This document shows positions 1-5,512 of a DNA stretch of 8,224 bases, in pieces. The notes under the pieces were generated by a model. The model did no database searches. It was not told where the DNA came from and saw only the letters and a program-made list of their open reading frames with translations. Source of the stretch: Gemmatimonadota bacterium (lineage in GTDB: Bacteria; Gemmatimonadota; Gemmatimonadetes; Longimicrobiales; Gaopeijiaceae); assembly GCA_015492755.1 (NCBI GenBank), contig WGEM01000510.1, forward strand, positions 1 through 8,224, read 5' to 3'. How positions within the stretch are numbered: the stretch's first letter is position 1; every line of letters begins with the position of its first letter. A program made the position numbers and the translations under genes.

Positions 1-1
1 G

Positions 2-712
2 GAGGCGGTGGACGCCTTCGCCGAAGGCGCCGGCGCGCTGGGCGTGCCCCGGGAGCGGATCCTCCAGCTGGCCGTGGCGCGCGTACCGGAGGACGCCTCC
101 TGGGCGGACCGTGCCCCCGATGCCTTCGCACGGCGTCTGGGCCTCGGCGCAGGCGAGTCGGACGCTCCCACCGGTGCCACCGAAGGCCCGCGGGTCGCGG
201 AAAGCGCCGACCGCGGCGCGGAAGACGACTCGGTGGGGGCGGCGGCCACTGCCGGGCCTCTCCCGGATACGGTGTTCGCCCTCCAGGCCCGGCTGCGAGC
301 ACTGCAGGACTCGCTCCGCGCAGCCCGCGTCGAGGCGGAGCGGCTCCGCGCCCGGCTGGAGCGGCAACGCCGGGGCGTGGTGGGGTCGCTCACCGCGCTT
401 CTGGACGAGCTTGGCTTCGGGTTCGGGTGGGCCACACTGTATCTCACGGTGTTCCTCTCGTGGTGGAACGGGCAGACGCCGGGCAAGCGGGCGCTGGGGA
501 TCCGCGTCGTCCGCCTGGACGGGGAACCCATCAACTGGTGGGTCGCGTTCGAGCGGGCGGGCGGGTACGCTGCCGGACTCGCCACCGGGCTACTGGGCTT
601 CGCCCAGGTGTACTGGGACGCGAACCGTCAGGCGATCCACGACCGGATCGTCGGGACCGTGGTGGTCCGCGACGGCCAACCCAGAGTCGAGGCATGGGAG
701 GACGCGCTGTGA
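2..712 (+). CDS. RDD-family membrane protein (variant), 5' end outside window
   Basis: The reading frame is open to the left edge. A GTG at 8 has GGAGG only two bases before it, too close for a normal ribosome site, so the gene probably starts upstream. Counting from that GTG, residues 1-45 look helical, residues 90-122 are a charged, heptad-like stretch rich in Arg, Glu and Leu (likely coiled coil), and about residues 135-225 are an RDD-type region. That region has a hydrophobic segment ending in LSWWNG, the hallmark TPGKRALGIRVV, a second hydrophobic segment (about 178-203), then the acidic end DANRQAIHDRIVGTVVV. RDD proteins are small integral membrane proteins, some linked to transport, mostly of unknown role. 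The usual first helix with its conserved Arg is not obvious and seems replaced by the coiled coil. The stop overlaps the GTG start of the next gene by four bases, so the two are probably co-translated. Confidence 0.82.
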   Translation, partial: EAVDAFAEGAGALGVPRERILQLAVARVPEDASWADRAPDAFARRLGLGAGESDAPTGATEGPRVAESADRGAEDDSVGAAATAGPLPDTVFALQARLRALQDSLRAARVEAERLRARLERQRRGVVGSLTALLDELGFGFGWATLYLTVFLSWWNGQTPGKRALGIRVVRLDGEPINWWVAFERAGGYAAGLATGLLGFAQVYWDANRQAIHDRIVGTVVVRDGQPRVEAWEDAL

Positions 713-1563
713 GCGACAACGAGTTCGAGACCGAGGTGGCCCCGGATCCCCAGGAGGTGGCCCGCTCCGTGGAGGAGCGCTACGAACGGCGGATCCTCAT
801 GTCGGTGCCGGACCGCCACAACCCGCTCCTGCAGCGGCTCATGGAGCTGGTGAACGCCGACGACGATCTCTACGGGCTCTGGCTTGCGGCCAACGTCAAC
901 GCCGTGGAGCGCCTCGGCATGACGGATCACGGCCCCGTGCACGTGAAGATCGTCATGAACATCGCGGTGCGCATGCTCCGCATCCTGGTGGACGCCGGAA
1001 TCCAGCCCGCGGTGGTGCAGAACTACCACCTGACCGACAAGGACGCCGAGGTGGTGGTGGCCCTCGCGGCGCTGCTGCACGACGTGGGGATGTCCATCAA
1101 CCGCAAGGACCACGAGGCCTTCAGCCTCTTCCTGGCGCAGGAGAAGCTGAAGGCGTATCTGCCCGAGCTCTACGGACCCCGGACCGCCACCATCCTGCGC
1201 TCCGAGATCCTCCACGCCATCATCTCGCACCGCGCCGGGGGACACCCTCTCACGCTGGAGGCGGGGATCGTGCGCATCGCCGATGCGCTGGACATGGCCA
1301 AGGGGCGCTCCCGGATCCCCTTCTCCGCCGGTTCGCTCTCCATTCATTCCGTCTCGGCGGCGGCGGTGGACAGCGTCTCCATCGATCCCGGCGAGGAAAA
1401 ACCCGTCTGCGTCACCGTGGCGCTGGCCAACTCCGCCGGGCTCTTCCAGCTGGATCAGCTCCTGCGCGAAAAGCTCAGAGGGAGCGGGCTGGAGCCCTAC
1501 ATCGAGATCCGGGCCACCGTGGGCGAGGAGGAGCGGAGCCTCCTGCGCGACTTCAAGCTCTAG
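709..1563 (+). CDS. HD-superfamily metal-dependent phosphohydrolase
   Basis: Start chosen at GTG 709: it overlaps the previous stop (GTGA), and GGAGG at 697-701 lies seven bases upstream. An open frame extends further left but only inside the RDD gene. The product is 284 residues, soluble, without signal peptide. HD-domain signature residues occur in order: H74 and H78 (DHGPVH), the H124-D125 doublet (LLHDVGMS), H135 (DHEAF), H174 (IISHRAGG), and D192/D195 (RIADALDM). This order is typical of HD enzymes that bind one or two metal ions and hydrolyse phosphate esters or nucleotides. The C-terminal 85 residues look like a small alpha/beta domain of unknown role. It resembles the uncharacterised group of stand-alone HD proteins found in archaea and some bacteria (COG3294-like, from memory). 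The substrate cannot be read from sequence. Its place upstream of ccdA and a DsbA-like gene suggests co-expression, not necessarily a shared pathway. Confidence 0.86.
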   Translation: MSDNEFETEVAPDPQEVARSVEERYERRILMSVPDRHNPLLQRLMELVNADDDLYGLWLAANVNAVERLGMTDHGPVHVKIVMNIAVRMLRILVDAGIQPAVVQNYHLTDKDAEVVVALAALLHDVGMSINRKDHEAFSLFLAQEKLKAYLPELYGPRTATILRSEILHAIISHRAGGHPLTLEAGIVRIADALDMAKGRSRIPFSAGSLSIHSVSAAAVDSVSIDPGEEKPVCVTVALANSAGLFQLDQLLREKLRGSGLEPYIEIRATVGEEERSLLRDFKL

Positions 1564-1573
1564 GAGCCACGGA

Positions 1574-2317
1574 ATGACCGTCGACGTCCAGGTCTCGGTG
1601 CCGCTGGCCTTCCTCGCAGGTCTCGTGTCGTTCCTCTCCCCCTGCGTCCTCCCGGTGGTCCCCAGCTACGTGGCCTTCGTCTCGGGGATGACGCTGGATG
1701 AACTCCGCGACCAAGGCGCTACCCATGCCAGGCGCGCGGCAGTGCTCCATTCAGTTCTTTTCGTGGCGGGGTTCAGCGTGGTCTTCATGACCATGGGATG
1801 GGTGGCCACCGCCGCCGGGCAGGCGGTGGGCGCCGCGCTCCCCTGGCTCACGCGGGCGGGCGGGGTGGTGCTCATCCTCTTCGGCCTCCACCTCACGGGG
1901 CTCTTCCGGCTGCAGCTCCTGGCGCGCGACATGAGGGTCCACCTGGCGGAGCGTCCCGCCGGCGTCCTGGGGTCATTCCTCGTGGGGACCGCCTTCGGTG
2001 CCGGCTGGACGCCTTGCATCGGCCCCATCCTCGGCTCCATCCTCCTGTATACCAGTCTGGAGGCCACGATGGCCCAGGGCACCCTGCTCCTCTCGGCGTA
2101 CGCGCTGGGACTGGGGATTCCCTTCGTGGCCGCGGCGGTGGCGTTCAACTGGTTCCTCGCCGGGGCGGCGCGTGCCCGGCGTTGGATGACACCCCTGGAG
2201 CGCAGTGCCGGGGCGGTGCTGATCCTCATCGGCGCCCTCATGGTATCGGGTCGCTTCACCTCGCTCACGGCGACGCTGGCCGGGATGGGCCAGCTCATCA
2301 ACCTGGAGATCCCTTGA
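1574..2317 (+). CDS. ccdA: CcdA/DsbD-type thiol-disulfide transporter
   Basis: ATG at 1574 is preceded by AGGAG at 1562-1566 (seven-base spacing), which overlaps the stop of the HD gene. The product is 247 residues with six hydrophobic segments, at about 9-37, 56-80, 88-111, 130-160, 168-196 and 208-226, the usual size and topology of CcdA, the transmembrane core of DsbD. Two conserved cysteines sit in the expected Pro-Cys contexts: C24 in LSPCVLP near the start of helix 1 and C148 in GWTPCIGP of helix 4. These form the redox pair that carries electrons from cytoplasmic thioredoxin across the inner membrane to extracytoplasmic thioredoxin-like proteins, for example in cytochrome c maturation or disulfide repair. 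The next gene begins immediately after the stop and encodes a likely periplasmic partner. The flanking DsbD alpha and gamma domains are absent, which is normal for CcdA. Confidence 0.93.
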   Translation: MTVDVQVSVPLAFLAGLVSFLSPCVLPVVPSYVAFVSGMTLDELRDQGATHARRAAVLHSVLFVAGFSVVFMTMGWVATAAGQAVGAALPWLTRAGGVVLILFGLHLTGLFRLQLLARDMRVHLAERPAGVLGSFLVGTAFGAGWTPCIGPILGSILLYTSLEATMAQGTLLLSAYALGLGIPFVAAAVAFNWFLAGAARARRWMTPLERSAGAVLILIGALMVSGRFTSLTATLAGMGQLINLEIP

Positions 2318-3031
2318 ATGCGCACCTCGATTCGACTCGCCACGCTCCTCACCCTCCTGGCCGCGCTCCCCGCGTGCGGTGGAGAAGACACCGGCGCCGA
2401 CGCCACCGACACCACCAGCCAGCTCCTGGAACAGGCGCGCCAGCAGGCGGCTGCGGCCCCCGACATCGATCTGGCGGAGCTGGGGTACGACCTGGGGAAC
2501 CCGGAAGCTCCGGTGCGCGTGGTGGAGTTCTCGGATTTCGGGTGCGGATACTGCCGGAAGTTCCACCTGGAGACCTTCCCCACCATCCGTGAGGAGTTCA
2601 TCGAGACCGGAAAGGTGGAGTGGAAGTTCCTGCCCTTCATTACCGGGATGTTCGAGAACTCCCTGGCGGCCACCGAAGCGGCCGAGTGTGCCCTGGAGCA
2701 GGATGAACGGGCCTTCCAGCGGCTGAGCCACCGGCTCTGGGAGGACCAGGCGCTCTGGAAGAACAGCAAGGAGCCGGAGCGGGTGCTGCGGGAGATGGCC
2801 GCCGAGGCGGGCGTGAACCTCACGCGCTTCGATGCCTGCGTCTCCGAGCACCGGCGGGAAAGGCGGATCGCCGCCGCCACCGCGCTGGCGGGTCAGGTGG
2901 GGGTACGGGGCACGCCCACCTTCTTCGTGCTGGGCTATCCCCCGCTGCAGGGCGCGCTCCCCGTGGAGGCCTTCAGGGACATCCTCACCGCCGTGTACAA
3001 GGAGCGGACGGGAGGGGGCGTCGGCGGGTGA
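2318..3031 (+). CDS. DsbA-like thioredoxin-fold lipoprotein
   Basis: ATG at 2318 directly follows the ccdA stop, which indicates translational coupling. The product is 237 residues. The N-terminus has two Arg, a hydrophobic stretch and a lipobox LPAC with C20 as the predicted lipidated residue, followed by GGED and a flexible acidic/Thr-rich linker. From about residue 57 comes a DsbA-like (Thioredoxin_4 type) domain: VVEFSDFGCGYCRKFH with catalytic C76-x-x-C79, a helical insertion, and the cis-proline loop VRGTPTFF with P200. Two more cysteines, C124 (EAAECALEQ) and C174 (FDACVSEH), fall in the helical insertion where many members of this family have a second, structural disulfide. It should act outside the cytoplasmic membrane as an oxidase, reductase or isomerase of protein thiols. 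The neighbouring CcdA suggests that it is kept reduced, unlike classical DsbA, which is re-oxidised by DsbB or VKOR; no such gene is visible here. Confidence 0.92.
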   Translation: MRTSIRLATLLTLLAALPACGGEDTGADATDTTSQLLEQARQQAAAAPDIDLAELGYDLGNPEAPVRVVEFSDFGCGYCRKFHLETFPTIREEFIETGKVEWKFLPFITGMFENSLAATEAAECALEQDERAFQRLSHRLWEDQALWKNSKEPERVLREMAAEAGVNLTRFDACVSEHRRERRIAAATALAGQVGVRGTPTFFVLGYPPLQGALPVEAFRDILTAVYKERTGGGVGG

Positions 3032-3927
3032 TCCCTGGGCGTCGGTCCTCCCTCCTCCTCATCCTCCTGACCTCGGCCGCCTGCGGTCCGGTGGCGCTGG
3101 CGGGGCCGGGCTGCCGCACGCTGGACACCCGGCCCCTTCCGCCGGAGTTGAGGGAATCCAGCGGCGTTGCGGTGAGTCTCACGCATCCCGGCATCTTCTG
3201 GACCCACAACGACGCAGGCTCCGTGCTCTACGCGCTGGACCGGGAGGCCCGCATCGTGGCCCGCCTCCCGCTGGACCGGACGGTGCGTGACTGGGAGGAC
3301 CTCTCGGTGGCGCCGTGCGGCGAGGGGCGATCCTGCATCTACATCGCCGATCTGGGGGACAACTACGAGGAGCGGGACCGTTACGGCCCGCCCATCGCCA
3401 TCCTCCGGGCCCCGGAGCCCGATCCCTCTTCGCTGGCCCCCGGGGATACACTGCGCACGCAGGTCTTCCCGGTCCGCCTCCCCGAGGGCGCCCGCGACAT
3501 CGAGGCGCTCCTGGTCTTTCCCGGTGAGCGCATCTACGCCGTCACCAAGGGGCGCAACCACCCGGTGACGGTCTATCGTTATCCGCCGCCGCTGCGCCCC
3601 GACACCGTCACGCTGCAGGAGGTGCAGCGCCTCACCACGCGTGCGCGGATCCTCCCCCGGCAGGTCACCGGCGGCGCCGTGTCGCCCCGGGGCACGGCGG
3701 CGGCGCTCCGCACCTACGAGGCGCTCCAGTTCTATGCCCTCACCGCCGACACGCTGGCGGCGGTGCCTGACGGGCTGGTGAATCTCCGTACGCTCCAGGA
3801 GCCGCAGGGAGAGGGCGTCTCCATCGGACTGGACGGCCTCGTGGTCCTCACCTCGGAGGGAGGCCCGGCCGGCGCCCGGGGCCAGATCAGCTTCCTTTCC
3901 TGCACGCTCCCCGACCTGCCGCTATAG
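3028..3927 (+). CDS. Exported protein of unknown function, probable beta-propeller
   Basis: GTG at 3028 overlaps the previous stop by four bases, and the run GGAGGGGGCG at 3011-3020 provides a ribosome site. The product is 299 residues. Residues 5-25 form an export signal; C19 in TSAAC could be a weak lipobox, or signal peptidase I could cut after ALA at 25. The rest is short beta strands and loops with repeated Trp/Asp/Gly motifs: ESSGVAVS (43-50), FWTHNDAG (57-64), DWEDL (88-92), YIADLGDN (105-112), RDIEALLVF (156-164), AVTKG (171-175), VTGGAVSPRG (213-222) and a late GEGV (261-264). This pattern resembles secreted propeller-like proteins annotated only as hypothetical or phytase-esterase-like; I cannot assign an activity. 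Cysteines C29, C97, C103 and C292 are likely extracytoplasmic. C97 and C103 are close enough for a local disulfide, making it a possible client of the upstream thiol-redox pair (inference). Confidence 0.83.
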   Translation: MIPGRRSSLLLILLTSAACGPVALAGPGCRTLDTRPLPPELRESSGVAVSLTHPGIFWTHNDAGSVLYALDREARIVARLPLDRTVRDWEDLSVAPCGEGRSCIYIADLGDNYEERDRYGPPIAILRAPEPDPSSLAPGDTLRTQVFPVRLPEGARDIEALLVFPGERIYAVTKGRNHPVTVYRYPPPLRPDTVTLQEVQRLTTRARILPRQVTGGAVSPRGTAAALRTYEALQFYALTADTLAAVPDGLVNLRTLQEPQGEGVSIGLDGLVVLTSEGGPAGARGQISFLSCTLPDLPL

Positions 3928-3949
3928 GAGCCTGTCCGAGTAGAGGAGT

Positions 3950-3975
3950 GGGCCGCGCTGGGCGTGCCACGGCCC
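3950..3975 (+). terminator. Possible stem-loop between operons, no T-tract
   Basis: GGGCCG at 3950-3955 and CGGCCC at 3970-3975 are perfect inverted 6-base arms around a 14-base loop, 23 bases past the stop of the preceding gene. No run of T follows, so it is not a classical intrinsic terminator. It could slow RNA decay or help Rho-type termination, or be chance in GC-rich DNA. Confidence 0.25.
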
Positions 3976-3998
3976 CGAATCCCCGGGTCACGCGTCGC

Positions 3999-4025
3999 TT
4001 GACAACCATCTCCCCGCCCGCTAAT
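3999..4025 (+). promoter_or_regulatory. Predicted promoter of the marR-arsM unit
   Basis: A perfect TTGACA at 3999-4004 is followed 15 bases later by GCTAAT (4020-4025), which matches four of six -10 consensus bases. A 17-base spacing gives the poorer TAATGG. It lies in the only non-coding gap before the MarR gene and is locally AT-richer than its surroundings. Either placement puts the transcription start at about 4031-4035, next to the ATG at 4034. No ribosome binding site precedes that ATG, so translation may be leaderless. The -10 match is modest and the sigma factor preference of the host is unknown. Confidence 0.45.
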
Positions 4026-4046
4026 GGTTGCATATGACAACTAATG
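4000..4046 (+). promoter_or_regulatory. Candidate MarR operator: repeated GTTG/CAAC half-sites
   Basis: Several overlapping repeats cover the promoter and start codon. CAACCAT (4003-4009) and ATGGTTG (4024-4030) form a perfect 7-base inverted repeat with centres 21 bases apart, two helical turns. GTTG (4027-4030) and CAAC (4038-4041) form a second dyad around the start codon. TGACAAC occurs at 4000-4006 and 4035-4041, and CTAATG at 4021-4026 and 4041-4046. MarR dimers bind palindromes that often overlap promoters, so autoregulation of marR-arsM from here is plausible. The exact operator is inferred. Confidence 0.45.
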
Positions 4047-4606
4047 TCTTCCCCGGCACTTCGGAGGCCCCGCCGGCCTTTGGTGCACCCGACACCGCGC
4101 TGGCCCGCGACACGGAGCGCTTCACACACCTCCTCACGGAGTTCATGCGCGCCGTGCAGTTCCGGGATCGGGATCGCGCCTGCTGCCACGGCGTGAGCGT
4201 CTCGCAGTGCTACGCGCTCCGGGCGCTGATCCTGGAGGGGCCGCTCTCCGTAAACGAGCTGGCGGCGCAGCTCTACCTGGACAAGAGCACCGCCAGCCGG
4301 GTGGCGGCGGGCCTGGAGCGTCTCGGCCTCGCGGAGCGCCGGCGCGCCCCGGAGGACCGACGCCTGGTGCGCCTCCACGCCACCGACGAGGGGCGGCGGC
4401 GATTCGCCCGCATCGAGGCGGATCTCCGGGAGAGCTACGGCGCGCTCCTGGCCACGCTGGATCCCCGGGCCAGACGGCCGGCGCTGGAGCTTCTGGAGCG
4501 ACTCGTGGACGCCGTCACGGAGGGAGTCGAGATCCGGGGCGGGCGCTGCTGCACGTCGTCCACGCAGACCCCCATCACCCACCAGGAAGGACCGGAACGA
4601 CCATGA
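4034..4606 (+). CDS. Cysteine-rich MarR-family regulator, likely controls arsM
   Basis: ATG at 4034 is chosen; a TTG two codons earlier (4028) is the only alternative that keeps the first helix. Neither has a ribosome site. The product is 190 residues, slightly longer than typical MarR proteins (140-160). It shows a MarR winged helix: helix 1 around 22-45, GPLSVNELAAQLYLDKSTASRVAAGLERLGLAERR as helix-turn-helix and recognition helix (about 73-108), then the wing with the family motif APEDRRLVRLHATDEG, and C-terminal dimerisation helices. Cysteines are unusually frequent: C50 and C51 (RACCHG), C59 (VSQC), and a C172-C173 pair near the end. MarR dimers pack their N- and C-terminal helices together, so these thiols could form an As(III) or other soft-metal site. 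The stop overlaps the arsM start (ATGA), so the regulator very likely controls arsM and itself. Metalloid sensing is an inference; redox sensing is an alternative. Confidence 0.9.
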   Translation: MTTNVFPGTSEAPPAFGAPDTALARDTERFTHLLTEFMRAVQFRDRDRACCHGVSVSQCYALRALILEGPLSVNELAAQLYLDKSTASRVAAGLERLGLAERRRAPEDRRLVRLHATDEGRRRFARIEADLRESYGALLATLDPRARRPALELLERLVDAVTEGVEIRGGRCCTSSTQTPITHQEGPERP

Positions 4607-5484
4607 AGGACACGACGACGGGTTCGTGTGGCGATGCCACGGCGCAGCCGACGGCGGAGGAGCGGCGGGCGGCGGTGCGCGAGCGCTACAGCCGCGCAGC
4701 CACCACCGGTGACGGGTGCTGCGCCCCCGCCTGCTGCGGCGGTGAGAACGACGCCAGCGGCGGGCAGCCGCCGGCCCGGGAGGTGAGTCTGGGCGTGGGC
4801 TACACCCCAGAGGATCTCGAGGTGGTGCCGGAGGACGCGAACCTCGGACTGGGGTGCGGCAATCCCACCCGCTTCGCCACCCTGCGGGAGGGCGACGTGG
4901 TGCTGGACCTCGGGTCCGGCGCCGGCATCGACTGCTTCCTGGCGGCGCAGCGCGTGGGTCCCACCGGTCAGGTCATCGGCGTGGACATGACGCCTGAGAT
5001 GGTGGAGCGGGCACGCGCGAACGCCCGACGCGGCGGCTACACCAACGTGGAGTTCCGGCTGGGCGAGATCGAGGCCCTGCCCGTGGCGGACGAGTCGGTG
5101 GACGTCATCATCAGCAACTGTGTGCTCAACCTCAGCGCGGACAAGGCTCGGGTCCTGCGCGAGGCCCACCGGGTGCTACGCAAGGGAGGCCGGCTCATCG
5201 TCTCGGACCTGGTATCGACGCTGCCGGTTCCGGCCGTCCTGGAAGGGAACCTCGACGCAGTGGCGGGGTGCCTCCCCACGCAGCGCGAGGCGTACCTCGA
5301 GACGTTCCGCTCCGCCGGGTTCACCGACGTGCGCATCGCCGAGGAGCATCCCTACCCGGCAGACTACCTCCTGAGCGACGCCGGGGTGCAGGCGTTCCTC
5401 GAGGCCCATCCGGACGAGGCGGCAGAGCTCACCGCATTCGCCGGGTCCATCTTCGGGGCGCACTTCGAGGCGACCAAGGGCTGA
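4603..5484 (+). CDS. arsM: Arsenite S-adenosylmethionine methyltransferase ArsM
   Basis: ATG at 4603 overlaps the marR stop. An AGGAAGG stretch near 4583 lies about 13 bases upstream, so coupling to marR translation probably matters. The product is 293 residues, normal for bacterial ArsM. The N-terminus carries the typical cysteine cluster C39-C40-x3-C44-C45 after an ERYSRAA helix. Then come GLGCGNP with C85, SAM-binding motif [13 protein letters not shown] (about 101-112), the acidic motif [14 protein letters not shown], then ISNCVLNL with C173, and DAVAGCLPT with C223. Cysteines in these four regions correspond by context to the conserved As(III)-binding and catalytic set of the characterised algal ArsM (C44, C72, C174, C224). 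The enzyme methylates As(III) stepwise to mono-, di- and trimethyl arsenicals in the cytoplasm, using SAM and thiols. No arsenate reductase or efflux pump is in view, so methylation and volatilisation may be the local detoxification route. Confidence 0.95.
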   Translation: MKDTTTGSCGDATAQPTAEERRAAVRERYSRAATTGDGCCAPACCGGENDASGGQPPAREVSLGVGYTPEDLEVVPEDANLGLGCGNPTRFATLREGDVVLDLGSGAGIDCFLAAQRVGPTGQVIGVDMTPEMVERARANARRGGYTNVEFRLGEIEALPVADESVDVIISNCVLNLSADKARVLREAHRVLRKGGRLIVSDLVSTLPVPAVLEGNLDAVAGCLPTQREAYLETFRSAGFTDVRIAEEHPYPADYLLSDAGVQAFLEAHPDEAAELTAFAGSIFGAHFEATKG

Positions 5485-5512
5485 CGGGTCCGGCAGGCCC
5501 TTCTGCGAGCGG

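Noticed and set aside
111..1577. Long + strand frame across the RDD and HD genes
   Set aside because: Arg/Pro/Gly-rich translation without domain motifs. It is the out-of-frame shadow of two genes with clear signatures in this GC-rich DNA.
1666..2880. Long minus-strand frames opposite ccdA and the DsbA-like gene (also 1973-2851)
   Set aside because: Low-complexity Arg/Ser or Gly/His content and no recognisable motif. The opposite strand encodes conserved CcdA and CxxC proteins.
4028..4033. TTG 4028 as start of the MarR gene
   Set aside because: It adds only two residues, has no ribosome site, and a normal ATG follows in frame at 4034.
5486..5500. Short hairpin GGGTC-CGGCA-GGCCC just after arsM
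   Set aside because: Five pairs with one G-T wobble and no clear T-run. Too weak to call a terminator between the convergent genes.
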